A program made the position numbers and the translations under genes. From Chitinophagales bacterium (GTDB taxonomy: Bacteria; Bacteroidota; Bacteroidia; Chitinophagales; JADIYW01), in contig JAMLHH010000014.1 of NCBI GenBank assembly GCA_023957215.1, positions 17,989 to 81,988 of the forward strand: a DNA stretch of 64,000 bases, in the 5' to 3' direction. This document shows, in pieces, positions 9,894 to 19,485 of this stretch (the first letter of the stretch is position 1; the number at the start of each line of letters is the position of its first letter). The notes beneath the pieces are model-generated. The model did no database searches and was not told where the DNA came from. It saw only the letters and a program-made list of their open reading frames with translations.

Positions 9894-9896
9894 GTC

Positions 9897-10535
9897 TTAA
9901 GCTTTTGTTGTTGATAATAATTCTGTAATCACACCAACTGAATTTTCACTAATGAGAACAGTTTCTGCATTTAATATATCGTAAGCATTAAAAGAATCAA
10001 CTTCAATCACATCAGCTTCAGGAATATTTCTGCTTGAAAGAAGAACATTGATATTCAAATCCGGTACTATCATCAATACCTTTTGTCCTTCCAAATTCAT
10101 ATTTTTCAAGAACTCGATATATTCTTTTGTCTTGGGTGTATCAATTGTAAAATCTTCTACTACAATAATCTTTTGATCATGAACTTTTGAAGACAAAGCA
10201 GATCTCTTAGAAAGAGCAATAACCTTTTTATTAAGTTTAAAATCATAAGATCTTGGTCGAGGTCCGAATACTCTTGCTCCACCTCTAAAGAGTGGGTTCT
10301 TTATACTTCCCTTACGAGAACCACCTGTACCTTTTTGTTTATGTAACTTTCTGGTCGAACCAGATAAATCAGATTTCTCTTTTGCCTTGTGTGTACCACT
10401 TCTTAATGAAGCTAAATATTGCTTCACCGCCAAGTACATCACATGATTATTAGGCTCTATACCAAACACATCCTCCGGAAGGTCTAATTTTCTGCCTGTT
10501 TCTTGTCCTTGTTTATTGAAAACTACTGCTTCCAT
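9897..10535 (-). CDS. rplD: 50S ribosomal protein L4
   Basis: L4 reaches into the exit tunnel through a long loop. The 212-residue product has this loop at about residues 45-100, with HKQKGTGGSRKGSIKNPLFR and GGARVFGPRPRSYDFKLNKK, and a Rossmann-like core. In E. coli, L4 represses the S10 operon, but no leader of that type was found here: the gene is internal to a single long operon. It begins five bases after rplC. Confidence 0.95.
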   Translation of the reverse strand: MEAVVFNKQGQETGRKLDLPEDVFGIEPNNHVMYLAVKQYLASLRSGTHKAKEKSDLSGSTRKLHKQKGTGGSRKGSIKNPLFRGGARVFGPRPRSYDFKLNKKVIALSKRSALSSKVHDQKIIVVEDFTIDTPKTKEYIEFLKNMNLEGQKVLMIVPDLNINVLLSSRNIPEADVIEVDSFNAYDILNAETVLISENSVGVITELLSTTKA

Positions 10536-10539
10536 TCTT

Positions 10540-11160
10540 CTATTTCTCGATAATTATAAATGAACCATTACTTCCCGGTATATTCCCTTTCACAAAAAGT
10601 AAATTTCTATCAGGCAAGACAGAAAGTATCTTGATGTTAGTCTTCTTCACTTTATCATTTCCCATTCTACCTGCCATTTTCATACCTTTCATTACACGAG
10701 CAGGAGTTGAACAAGCTCCAATACTACCTGGCGCTCTCAATCTATTTTTTTGACCATGAGTGGATTGCATAACACCACCAAAACCATGTCGTTTTACTAC
10801 ACCTTGAAAACCTTTACCTTTTGAAGTACCAGAAATAGATACAGCATCGCCATTTGAAAAAATATCTAATGTTACAGTATCACCCAATTTAATATTTTCA
10901 ACATTTCCTCTAAATTCTTTTAAAAATCTTTTAGGAGATGTAGAAGCTTTTTCAAAATGACCTTTCAAAGGTTGTGTAGTATTTTTTTCTTTCTTCTCTC
11001 CAAAACCAAGCTGAACTGCATCATAACCATCGGTATCCAATGTCTTAACTTGTGTAACAACACATGGCCCTGCTTCAACAACAGTACAAGCTACTTGTCT
11101 TCCAGTTTCATCAAAGATACTGGTCATTCCAATCTTTTTTCCAATTAATCCTTTCATCAC
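10540..11160 (-). CDS. rplC: 50S ribosomal protein L3
   Basis: L3 initiates large-subunit assembly and reaches the peptidyl transferase centre. The 206-residue protein contains [20 protein letters not shown] at the start, the central loop with [16 protein letters not shown], and [20 protein letters not shown]. Two adjacent ATG codons are possible starts. The first overlaps the rpsJ stop by four bases. The second (one codon later) is equally plausible and gives 205 residues. Confidence 0.95.
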   Translation of the reverse strand: MMKGLIGKKIGMTSIFDETGRQVACTVVEAGPCVVTQVKTLDTDGYDAVQLGFGEKKEKNTTQPLKGHFEKASTSPKRFLKEFRGNVENIKLGDTVTLDIFSNGDAVSISGTSKGKGFQGVVKRHGFGGVMQSTHGQKNRLRAPGSIGACSTPARVMKGMKMAGRMGNDKVKKTNIKILSVLPDRNLLFVKGNIPGSNGSFIIIEK

Positions 11161-11462
11161 ACTTTGATTTCTACGTCCACGCCAGAAGGCAATTCAAGTT
11201 TCATCAATGCATCTACAGTATTTGGTGTAGCGCTATAAATGTCTAATAATCTTTTATGTGTACAAAGCTTAAATTGCTCTCTTGCCGTCTTGTTAACATG
11301 CGGAGATCTAAGCACTGTAAATATTCTTTTATGTGTAGGTAATGGAGTAGGTCCAGTCACTACTGCTCCTGTATTTTTTACAGTTTTTACGATTTTCTCA
11401 GCAGATTTATCTACCAAGCTATGGTCGTATGATTTGAGCTTTATTCTTATTTTTTGTGTCAT
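11157..11462 (-). CDS. rpsJ: 30S ribosomal protein S10
   Basis: S10 is a 30S head protein that also acts in antitermination as NusE. The 101-residue product starts [20 protein letters not shown] after the initiator Met and contains [20 protein letters not shown], the long loop typical of the family. Length is ordinary. It follows fusA by only eight bases, so the S10 genes are a continuation of the str genes here and do not form a separate operon. Confidence 0.96.
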   Translation of the reverse strand: MTQKIRIKLKSYDHSLVDKSAEKIVKTVKNTGAVVTGPTPLPTHKRIFTVLRSPHVNKTAREQFKLCTHKRLLDIYSATPNTVDALMKLELPSGVDVEIKV

Positions 11463-11470
11463 AGCTATAC

Positions 11471-13576
11471 TTATTCAGCTTTTACTTTAGATTTAACTTT
11501 TGCAACTACTTCCTCAGTAATGTTATTTGGAGCTTGAGCATAATGTGAGAACTCCATGATAGATGTTGCTCTACCTGATGTGATCGTTCTCAAATCTGTT
11601 ACATAACCAAACATTTCAGACAAAGGAACTTTTGCTTTGATAACGTTAGCATTGTTCTTCATCTCCATACCTTCCATCATACCACGACGACGGTTAAGGT
11701 CACCAACAACATCACCGGTATTTTCTTCAGGTGTAATCACCTCTAATTTCATAATCGGCTCCATCAACATTGGACCTGCTTTCTTGCAAGACTCTCTAAA
11801 CGCAAATTTAGCGGCTTGTTCAAAAGAGAATGAATCTGAATCCACAGGGTGGAATGAACCATCGTATAATCTAACTTTCAAGTTAGTTATTTCATATCCG
11901 GCAAGAACGCCATTTTTCATAGCTTCTTTGAAACCTTTTTGAACAGAAGGAATAAATTCTCTTGGTACAGCACCACCAAATATATCGTTGATAAATTCTA
12001 ATCCTTCTTTTTCAGGATCACCGGGACCTACTTCAACAGCAATATCAGCAAACTTACCACGCCCGCCTGTTTGCTTGGCATACTTTTCTCTATGTTGAAC
12101 AGTCTTACTGATCGCTTCTTTATAATTAACTTGAGGTGCGCCTTGATTACATTCTACTTTAAACTCTCTTAAAAGTCTGTCTAATATAATTTCCAAGTGC
12201 AACTCACCCATACCTGAGATAACTGTTTGTGCAGTATCCTCATCATATTTTACTTTAAAAGTAGGGTCTTCCTCAGCTAATTTACCTAAAGCCAAGCCAA
12301 GCTTATCCGCATCTTTTTGTGTTTTAGGTTCGATGGCTACACCAATTACCGGATCAGGGAATTTCATAGATTCTAACACGATAGGTGCGGATTCATTACA
12401 AAGTGTATCTCCTGTTCTAATATCTTTAAATCCAACAACCGCAGCGATATCACCGGCATGAAGTTTTTCTATTGGATTTTGTTTATTAGCATGCATTTGG
12501 AAAATACGTGAAATTCTTTCTTTATTACCGCTTCTTGTGTTTAAAACATAAGAACCTGCATCCAAGACACCTGAATAAGCTCTTGTGAATGCTAATCTAC
12601 CTACATAAGGGTCCGTAGCAATTTTGAAAGCTAAGGCAGCAAAAGGCTCGTCAAAACTTGGTTTTCTGCTAATAACTTCTTCTGTTTTAGGATTCACACC
12701 TTTGATATTTTCAATATCCAATGGGCTTGGCAATAATTCCATCACCAAATCCAACATTGTCTGAACACCCTTATTTTTAAATGAAGAACCACAAACCATC
12801 GGCACGATAGAGCCATCAATGGTTGCTGCTCTCAATGCATCCAAGATTTCTCTTTCTGTAATAGTAGAAGGATCATCAAAATATTTCTCCATAAGGTTTT
12901 CATCATATTCAGAAACCGCTTCTAACAATTTCTCTCTATGTTCTTTTGCCTCTTCAACTATGTCAGCAGGAATATCGATGACTTCATAAGTCATTCCGTA
13001 ATCTTCAGAATTCCAAACCATACCACGGAAGTTGATCAAGTCAACTACTCCTTTAAAAGAGTCATCTGAACCAATTGGCAATTGTAATGGAATTGCATTA
13101 CTCCCCAACATTGATTTCACTTGACCTACTACATTTAAGAAGTCTGCTCCTTGTCTATCCATCTTGTTAACAAAACCAATACGAGGAACATTGTAGTTGT
13201 TTGCCAATCTCCAGTTAGTTTCTGATTGAGGTTCTACACCATCAACAGCAGAAAATAAAAATACTAATCCATCCAATACTCTCAATGAACGATTTACCTC
13301 AACGGTAAAGTCAACGTGTCCCGGAGTGTCGATGATATTAACATGATATTTATGATCTCTATATTTCCAATCGATAGTTACTGCGGCAGAGGTAATAGTG
13401 ATACCTCTCTCTTGCTCTTGTGCCATCCAGTCGGTAGTAGCAGAGCCTTCGTGAGTCTCTCCTAATTTGTGGTTAACACCGGAGTAAAACAAAATACGCT
13501 CAGTAGTTGTAGTTTTACCTGCATCTATGTGAGCTGCAATACCTATGTTTCTTGTATATTTTAAATCGCGTGCCAT
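11471..13576 (-). CDS. fusA: Elongation factor G
   Basis: EF-G is the GTPase that drives translocation on the ribosome. The 701-residue protein has all the G-domain motifs: [17 protein letters not shown] (P loop, about residue 15), the switch region with [20 protein letters not shown], and NKMD. Domains II-V follow, with [14 protein letters not shown] in domain III and the [15 protein letters not shown] segment in domain V. This is the bacterial translocase type and not the specialised EF-G2. It lies between rpsG and rpsJ, and tuf is not adjacent. Confidence 0.96.
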   Translation of the reverse strand: MARDLKYTRNIGIAAHIDAGKTTTTERILFYSGVNHKLGETHEGSATTDWMAQEQERGITITSAAVTIDWKYRDHKYHVNIIDTPGHVDFTVEVNRSLRVLDGLVFLFSAVDGVEPQSETNWRLANNYNVPRIGFVNKMDRQGADFLNVVGQVKSMLGSNAIPLQLPIGSDDSFKGVVDLINFRGMVWNSEDYGMTYEVIDIPADIVEEAKEHREKLLEAVSEYDENLMEKYFDDPSTITEREILDALRAATIDGSIVPMVCGSSFKNKGVQTMLDLVMELLPSPLDIENIKGVNPKTEEVISRKPSFDEPFAALAFKIATDPYVGRLAFTRAYSGVLDAGSYVLNTRSGNKERISRIFQMHANKQNPIEKLHAGDIAAVVGFKDIRTGDTLCNESAPIVLESMKFPDPVIGVAIEPKTQKDADKLGLALGKLAEEDPTFKVKYDEDTAQTVISGMGELHLEIILDRLLREFKVECNQGAPQVNYKEAISKTVQHREKYAKQTGGRGKFADIAVEVGPGDPEKEGLEFINDIFGGAVPREFIPSVQKGFKEAMKNGVLAGYEITNLKVRLYDGSFHPVDSDSFSFEQAAKFAFRESCKKAGPMLMEPIMKLEVITPEENTGDVVGDLNRRRGMMEGMEMKNNANVIKAKVPLSEMFGYVTDLRTITSGRATSIMEFSHYAQAPNNITEEVVAKVKSKVKAE

Positions 13577-13591
13577 TCTTTATTTTCTAAT

Positions 13592-14062
13592 TTATACTCT
13601 AAAGTGAGAGAAAGCTTTATTGGCCTCAGCCATTTTATGTGTATCTTCTTTTCTTTTAACGGAAGCTCCTTCACCTTTAGATGCTGCAATAAGTTCTGCC
13701 GCTAATTTTTCACCCATTGATTTACCGTGACGTTTACGCGCATACATAATGAGCCATTTCATGGTCAAGAATTGTTTTCTTTCATCTCTGATTGGAGTAG
13801 GAATTTGGAAAGTAGCGCCTCCGATTCTTCTTGATTTTACTTCAACAGCCGGTTGTGTATTTTCCATTGCTTGTTTCCAAATTTCATAACCATTGTCTTC
13901 ACCGGTACTTTGAGCTATTTTATCCATTGCTTCGTAGAATACAGTGAAAGCAGTACTTTTCTTTCCTCCATACATCAGACTGTTTACAAATCTTGTAACA
14001 ATAGGATCTCCGTATTTAGGATCTGGTGACAGTGGTCGTTTTTTTGCTTTAGTTTTTCTCAT
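13592..14062 (-). CDS. rpsG: 30S ribosomal protein S7
   Basis: S7 nucleates assembly of the 30S head and lies near the E site. The 156-residue product begins MRKTKAKKRPLSPDPKYGDP and contains VTRFVNSLMYGGKKSTAFTV and GGATFQIPTPIRDERKQFL. The C-terminal helix ends KAFSHFRV. Length is typical. It lies between rpsL (33 bases upstream) and fusA (15 bases downstream). Confidence 0.95.
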   Translation of the reverse strand: MRKTKAKKRPLSPDPKYGDPIVTRFVNSLMYGGKKSTAFTVFYEAMDKIAQSTGEDNGYEIWKQAMENTQPAVEVKSRRIGGATFQIPTPIRDERKQFLTMKWLIMYARKRHGKSMGEKLAAELIAASKGEGASVKRKEDTHKMAEANKAFSHFRV

Positions 14063-14095
14063 TTCTTACTAAAAGACTATATTTTAAAAATTCTA

Positions 14096-14464
14096 TTATT
14101 TCTTCTTAGCCCCGTATTTAGATCTGCTGGTCTTCCTATCTTTCACACCGGCAGTATCAAGTGCACCTCTTACAATATGGTATCTAACACCAGGCAAATC
14201 TTTTACCCTACCTCCTCTTAATAAGACGATAGAGTGTTCTTGAAGATTATGACCTTCTCCCGGAATATAAGCAATGACCTCATATCCATTTGTCAAACGA
14301 ACTTTAGCTACTTTACGTAATGCAGAATTCGGTTTCTTTGGAGTTGTTGTATAAACACGAGTACATACACCTCTACGTTGAGGGCATGATTCGAGCGCTC
14401 TTGACTTAGAAGGAGTTTTGATTAACTCCCTACCTTTTCTTACAAGTTGTTGTATCGTTGGCAT
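14096..14464 (-). CDS. rpsL: 30S ribosomal protein S12
   Basis: S12 acts in the decoding centre and is the classical site of streptomycin resistance. The 122-residue protein has the standard loops [18 protein letters not shown] and [20 protein letters not shown]. The lysines corresponding to E. coli positions 42-43 and 87 are intact, so the gene looks wild type for streptomycin sensitivity. The Asp in VKDLPG is the usual site of beta-methylthiolation. It is the first gene of the str-S10-spc operon. Confidence 0.96.
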   Translation of the reverse strand: MPTIQQLVRKGRELIKTPSKSRALESCPQRRGVCTRVYTTTPKKPNSALRKVAKVRLTNGYEVIAYIPGEGHNLQEHSIVLLRGGRVKDLPGVRYHIVRGALDTAGVKDRKTSRSKYGAKKK

Positions 14465-14490
14465 TTTACCTATTTTCTAATTTTGGACTG

Positions 14491-14498
14491 CAAAGATA
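14491..14498 (-). promoter_or_regulatory. Probable -7 box proximal to rpsL
   Basis: Read on the minus strand, this is TATCTTTG, a match to the Bacteroidota sigma factor -7 consensus TAnnTTTG, 27 bases upstream of the rpsL start codon. No clear TTTG -33 box was seen at 19-20 bases. Transcription would start a few bases downstream. The motif is short, so the call rests mainly on its position upstream of a ribosomal operon. Confidence 0.5.
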
Positions 14499-14624
14499 TT
14501 GAAAGACTTTTGGAAATAAAAGAAAATAGAATAATTTTCTTAAAAAATCCCTTAGCCTTACCTCCACCTTGGAAGCAGTTGCTAAAAATTAAATCACTTT
14601 ATGTGAGTTGATTCTTGAGCGGTG

Positions 14625-14632
14625 CAAAGGTA
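14625..14632 (-). promoter_or_regulatory. Second -7 box in the str operon leader
   Basis: TACCTTTG on the minus strand, followed by CACCGC, is a strong fit to the TAnnTTTG consensus. It lies about 160 bases upstream of rpsL and would give a longer leader. That leader contains a small hairpin with a six-base stem around 14560-14575 on the minus strand. Two promoters, or one promoter plus an attenuating leader, are both possible. Confidence 0.45.
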
Positions 14633-14731
14633 ATAGAAGAGTTTTATTAATCCTACTATCATAAGACCAAATAAAAACTATTTAACATTGAATTTACAAA
14701 GTGGGTAAATTTACAGGGTGTTAAAAGTATT

Positions 14732-16114
14732 TTATAGCTCTTGTTTGTGTCCACTCCAAATAAGAGTTTGTTTTTCAAAGGGAACGACAGATACGTTCTT
14801 TTTATCCCTGTGAACCAAAATGAGCAAGTTTTTCCTTATCTCATCTGTTTCAGAAACTTTGGTAGAACAAGTATAATATTCTTGAATGTTTATTTGACCC
14901 TTGTCATCAATAATATTGTAAGAAATCAATTCAAAATCTCTGATAAAATAAATCACGCGCCGATCATCTTTCTTTGACTTTTCAACAATATAACCGTCTT
15001 GTATGGGATAAATAGATGATTTTATTAGATTTTCAACTGTCTGATTATATTCTCTTGCAGGGAGTGTGTGTTTTTGCTTAGGAGATAATTGGAGCTTAAA
15101 ATATAATTTATTGATATATTTGACTGCTTTCGTTTTTGATGAAAATTTTAAAGGTGTATGTGTATGGCCATTTGTCGCTTCTTCGATAGAAAAAAGGGTA
15201 TATCCTGCATTATCGGTTTCGCAAAACAGACCATATTTTAAAATATTACTTCTGCGCTTTGCGCCATATTGGGGTATAAAATCTCTTTTGAGTTTCGTCT
15301 CCATAATAATAGAAAGCAATTCGGTAGGGCTTTCAAATATCTCAAAACTTGTAATTAGTGTTCTTATTTTTTGGATTTCGGTATCTTTACTTTCTTGAAA
15401 ATGGGCTATAATACTCTTTCGTAAGTTTTTAGTCTTGGAAATATAAAGAATCCTATTACTGTCATCATATAATATATATACGCCTATTTGCTCCCTCACT
15501 TGTTCGATTTGGTAAGGGCTGATACTCACCGGTAGATTTAAGCTCCTGATGATATCCAATTCTATAGATTCTAATATAAAATCTGTTTGGGTTTGGAACA
15601 TTCTATTAAAAAGTCGGGCAGTTGCTTCCGCATCTCCATAAGCTCTGTGTCTATTTTTCACGACGATACCAAGTGATTTGCATAATTTTCCAAGACTATG
15701 GGAAGGTTGGTTAGGATGTATTTTTCTACTCAGTTGCAAAGTGCATAGATGCGGAGCAGAAAATTGGAAACCGCAATCATCAAAAGCCGCCTTGAGAAAA
15801 CGATAATCAAAACTAACATTGTGGGCAACAAATACGGCATCTTTCAATTGATTGTACACGGTTTCTGCAATGTCATTAAACAGTGGTGCAGATTTTACCA
15901 TTTTATTGGTAATGCCTGTCAAATTTGAGATAAAACCTGAAATAGGTTTTTGTGGATTCAATAAAGATTGATATTCTTCTATAATATTTTCTCCATCAGT
16001 GATAATGATGGCAATATCTATGATTTTATCATAATATGGAATACTTCCCGTCGTCTCTAAATCGACAACAGCAAAATAAGGTCGAGTGTTTCTATGTTGT
16101 TGATCGTTCAGAAT
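14732..16114 (-). CDS. DEDD exonuclease fused to a GIY-YIG domain; start codon not canonical
   Basis: The protein joins a DnaQ-like 3'-5' exonuclease (VVDLETTG near the start, HNVSFDYRFLKAAF in the middle, HRAYGDAEATARLF at about residue 160) to a degenerate GIY-YIG nuclease domain (GVYILYDDSNRILYISKTKNL). Fusions of this type are annotated in Bacteroidota as an exonuclease or UvrC-like protein and probably act in DNA repair. The first ordinary start codon (TTG at 15961) lies after the DLETTG motif and would remove the first catalytic residues. Upstream the frame stays open to a TAG at 16118-16120, with only ATA, ATT or CTG available. I place the start at the ATT at 16114, which touches the dnaN stop. 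CTG at 16111 or a small sequence error are alternatives. In the GIY-YIG half YIG is replaced by YIS. Confidence 0.7.
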   Translation of the reverse strand: MLNDQQHRNTRPYFAVVDLETTGSIPYYDKIIDIAIIITDGENIIEEYQSLLNPQKPISGFISNLTGITNKMVKSAPLFNDIAETVYNQLKDAVFVAHNVSFDYRFLKAAFDDCGFQFSAPHLCTLQLSRKIHPNQPSHSLGKLCKSLGIVVKNRHRAYGDAEATARLFNRMFQTQTDFILESIELDIIRSLNLPVSISPYQIEQVREQIGVYILYDDSNRILYISKTKNLRKSIIAHFQESKDTEIQKIRTLITSFEIFESPTELLSIIMETKLKRDFIPQYGAKRRSNILKYGLFCETDNAGYTLFSIEEATNGHTHTPLKFSSKTKAVKYINKLYFKLQLSPKQKHTLPAREYNQTVENLIKSSIYPIQDGYIVEKSKKDDRRVIYFIRDFELISYNIIDDKGQINIQEYYTCSTKVSETDEIRKNLLILVHRDKKNVSVVPFEKQTLIWSGHKQEL

Positions 16115-17232
16115 TATCTATTAATCATAACCGGCATCACGAGCATCAAAATATCTTCTTCCTCCGTTTGGTTGACAGGTTTTAAGATACCTGCTCTTGA
16201 AGGTGTGGATAGCTCAAGTTTGACTTCATCATCAGAAATGACATTGAGCATTTCAATCAAAAATTTGGAATTAAACCCTATTTCCATGTCTTCACCTGCA
16301 TATTCACAAGGTAATTGCTCTACCGCTTCGTTAGAAAAATCTAAATCTTGTGCATTTATCTCTAATGTATTTCCCACTATTTTAAAGACGACCTGATTTG
16401 TTGTTTTGTTTGAGAAAATTATCACCCTTCTTAATGCACTAAACAAGTCACCTCTGTTGATAGTCAATAAATTAGGATTGTTAATTGGGATGACATTGTT
16501 ATATTCAGGAAATTTATGTTCTATCAGACGACATATAAGCATGGTTGTACCGATTTCCACACAAGCATTACGGGTGCTATATGAAATAGTGATTTCTTCA
16601 TTTGAGTTAGGAATCACGCTCTTTAAAAGATTCAAAGCTTTCTTCGGAAAAATAAAACTTCCACTATTTTCCACTTCTATATCTTTTCTACCGTATTTGA
16701 CCAATTTATGTGCATCCGTTGCAACGAAAGTAATTCCATTGCTACCTAATTCAGTAAATACACCACCCATCGCCGGACGAAGTTCATCATTACTTGTGGC
16801 AAAAATTGTATAATAAATTCCGTTGTGCAATACTTCAGAAGGAATTTTCACTGTTTTCATATCTACGAGTTCAGGTAACTTTGGAAAATCATCTGCATTT
16901 TCACCTGCCAATTTATATTTACCGTTATCGGTTGTCAATTCGATAGCATAGTTGGTTTCGTCTATAGAGATAGTAACGGGTTGCTCCGGCAATTCTTTTA
17001 AGATATTCATTAAAGTTTTTGCAGGGATAGCAATTTTAAAGTTTTCAGTAGCTTCTACCGGAAATTTTGTCGAGACAGAAGTTTCCAAATCAGTAGCAGT
17101 GGCTACCAAGATACCATCTTGAATATCAAAGTGAAAATCTTCTAAAATTGGTAATACAGTATTGGTACTGATAATGCCTGAAATATTTTGGAGATTTTTC
17201 AAAAGAGCCCCTGATGATACTATTAATTTCAT
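16114..17232 (-). CDS. dnaN: DNA polymerase III sliding clamp (beta subunit)
   Basis: DnaN forms the ring that holds DNA polymerase III on its template. The 372-residue product has the family length and the three repeated clamp domains. Recognisable elements are the start MKLIVSSGALLKNLQNISGI, the LAGENADDFPKLPE and MGGVFTELG segments in the middle, and the C-terminal ending VNQTEEEDILMLVMPVMINR, which resembles the usual clamp C-terminus ending in M(R/P)x. It is followed without a gap by the exonuclease gene, so the two are probably cotranscribed. Confidence 0.93.
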   Translation of the reverse strand: MKLIVSSGALLKNLQNISGIISTNTVLPILEDFHFDIQDGILVATATDLETSVSTKFPVEATENFKIAIPAKTLMNILKELPEQPVTISIDETNYAIELTTDNGKYKLAGENADDFPKLPELVDMKTVKIPSEVLHNGIYYTIFATSNDELRPAMGGVFTELGSNGITFVATDAHKLVKYGRKDIEVENSGSFIFPKKALNLLKSVIPNSNEEITISYSTRNACVEIGTTMLICRLIEHKFPEYNNVIPINNPNLLTINRGDLFSALRRVIIFSNKTTNQVVFKIVGNTLEINAQDLDFSNEAVEQLPCEYAGEDMEIGFNSKFLIEMLNVISDDEVKLELSTPSRAGILKPVNQTEEEDILMLVMPVMINR

Positions 17233-17310
17233 TTACAATAAATTTGAAGTACAAAAATAAATAAATGTGCAAGTTATAAAAATTGACAATCAAAAAGTTA
17301 ACTTGTGCGT

Positions 17311-18433
17311 ATGAGAATAGCAATTAATACAAGATTTCTCTTAAAAAACCGGTTAGAAGGTATAGGTACTTATACTTTTGAACTGTCAAAGAGGCTTGTT
17401 AAAATTTTTCCGGAGCATGAATGGCTATTCTTTTTTGATAGAAATTTCGATAAAAAGTATGTTTTTTCTGACAATGTAAAGCCGGTAATTATTTCTCCAC
17501 CTGCAAGACATCCTCTACTTTGGTATTGGTGGTTTGAAAAAAGTATTCCTAAAGCACTTAAACAAAATAAGGCAGATGTCTTCTTTTCTCCGGATAGCTA
17601 TTTGAGCCTTCATACAGATGTACCACAAGTATTAGCAGTCCATGATTTGGCATTTGAATTTTATCCTGAAACAATTCCTTTTTTAGTCAATAAATATTAT
17701 AGATATTACATTCCCCAGTTTTGTGAGAAAGCCCAAAAGATAATAGCTGTTTCAGAACGAACTAAAAAAGATATCATAAAGCAATATTGCATTCCAAATG
17801 AAAAAATCGCTGTCATACCCAATGGGGTCAGCTCCATTTTTCAACCGTCAGAAGAAAATATAAAAACTGAAATTAAAAATCTTTATTCTCGCCGGCAGCC
17901 TTACTTTTTATACGTATATGCCATACATCCGCGTAAAAATGTGATCAGCATGTTTCAAGTATTTGAAAAGTTCAAGAAAGGACAACCTGCCTTACACACC
18001 AACTTATGATAGGGAGAAAATCGTGGATGAATCAAGAGTTAAAAATTTTTACCGGCAAATGCACATGCAAAAGATGTCATTTGGAGGGGAAGATATAGAT
18101 CAAAAAACGCTTATTCAAATCATGGGTACGGCAGAAGCTTTGATCTATCCGTCACTTTATGAAGGTTTTGGCTTGCCTGTTTTAGAAGCTATGGCATGTG
18201 GCACACCTGTCATTACAAGTAAAAGCTCGCCAATGGAAGAAATTATAAAAGATGCAGGACTGAAAATATCGCCACTTCATATTGAAGAATTAAGCAATGC
18301 AATGAATCAGTTGATTCAAAACACGACACTACAAAAAACACTTGTTACAAAAGGTCTTGAATATGCTAAAAATTATACTTGGGATCAGGCGGCAGATGGG
18401 GTAGCCAAAATTATCGAATCCCAGTTCAATTAA
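17311..18433 (+). pseudogene. GT4-family glycosyltransferase, broken by frameshifts
   Basis: Two open pieces (17311-18009 and about 17995-18433) together make one GT4 glycosyltransferase of about 370 residues. The N-terminal half has GIGTYTFELSKRL and VLAVHDLAFEFYPETIP, and the second piece carries the nucleotide-sugar motif YPSLYEGFGLPVLEAMACGTPVI. Between them the expected text (KLMIxGRKSWMNQELKIF, then YRQMHMQK, then FGGE) is present but spread over three frames. It can be restored by adding single A or T bases to short runs at about 18001, 18050 and 18070-18081. The codons on both sides still look selected. The gene may be a young pseudogene, or the sequence may be wrong here. I prefer ATG 17311 over GTG 17305 as the start. 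Confidence 0.75.
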
Positions 18434-18438
18434 ATAAG

Positions 18439-18446
18439 TACTTTTG
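18439..18446 (+). promoter_or_regulatory. Possible -7 box upstream of agmatine deiminase
   Basis: TACTTTTG matches TAnnTTTG and lies 21 bases before the ATG at 18467, just after the stop of the glycosyltransferase. No TTTG -33 element is visible at the usual distance, so this is a weak call. Confidence 0.35.
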
Positions 18447-18466
18447 CACTTAGAAAAATATTAGAG

Positions 18467-19484
18467 ATGAAAAGAAGACTTCCCGCTGAATGGGAGCTAC
18501 AAAGTGCCGTACAAATTACCTTCCCCTCATGCCGATTCTGATTGGGCACCCTATTTGGAACAAGTAATTCCTTGTTTTATACAGATTATTGAAGCCATCA
18601 GTAAATACGAGAAGGTTTTGGTCGTTTGTAATGATATAGAAGAAGTCGCACAACATTTACAATATAGCCAATCAAAACAAACCATCTATACGGAACTCCC
18701 TTCTAATGATACTTGGGCAAGAGATCATGGTATCATCACTGTAGAAGAAGATGGACGATTCATTTTAATGGATTTTATTTTTAACGGTTGGGGATTAAAA
18801 TTTTCTGCTGACAAAGACAATATCATCAATCACCAACTTTTTGAAAAAGGTATTTTTAAGGTAGAGGAACTTTACAAAGTCGGTTTGGTATTAGAAGGCG
18901 GAGGTATAGAAAGTGATGGAAAAGGTGTGATTATGACTACCCGCAATTGCCAACTTTCACCTAATAGAAATCCTCATCTTGATATGGATGCCATCGAAGC
19001 TGCTTTAGAGGACACTTTTGGTGCGGAGAAAATTCTTTGGTTAGAATATGGTCACTTAGTCGGTGATGATACTGATTCGCATATTGATACTTTGGCAAGA
19101 TTTTGCGATGAAAATACAATTGCATATATACAATGTAAAGATACAAACGATGAACATTATGAATCTTTGGCGTTGATGGAAAAAGAATTGCAAAGCTTTT
19201 CAAACATAGACGGGAAGCCATACCGACTTGTTCCACTACCTTTCCCGGACGCTTGTTATGATGAAGATGAAAATCGTCTCCCTGCCACTTACGCTAACTT
19301 TCTTATCCTCAACAATGCAGTTTTAGTCCCTATTTATGGAGTAACACAAGATGAGGAAGCACTACAAACCCTGAGCGAAATTTTTACCGATAGAGAAATC
19401 ATAGGTATCAATTGTCTGCCACTGATTTTACAACATGGTTCTTTACACTGTGTGACCATGCAGTTTCCAAAAGATGTTTTATAG
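18467..19484 (+). CDS. Agmatine deiminase with a one-base frameshift near its 5' end
   Basis: The enzyme converts agmatine to N-carbamoylputrescine in polyamine synthesis. The ATG at 18467 opens the expected N-terminus (MKRRLPAEWELQSAVQITFP), but that frame stops at once. The rest of the protein, from HADSDWAPYLEQVIP onward, is one frame away. Removing one C from the run CCCC at 18523-18526 restores the gene. The main part is intact: NDTWARDHG, VLEGGGIESDGKG, GHLVGDDTDSHIDT and the catalytic Cys in HGSLHCVTMQFP at the C-terminus. A GTG at 18504 would give a slightly short protein lacking the conserved first residues. The gene is therefore either truncated in vivo or a sequencing error. Confidence 0.82.
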
Positions 19485-19485
19485 G

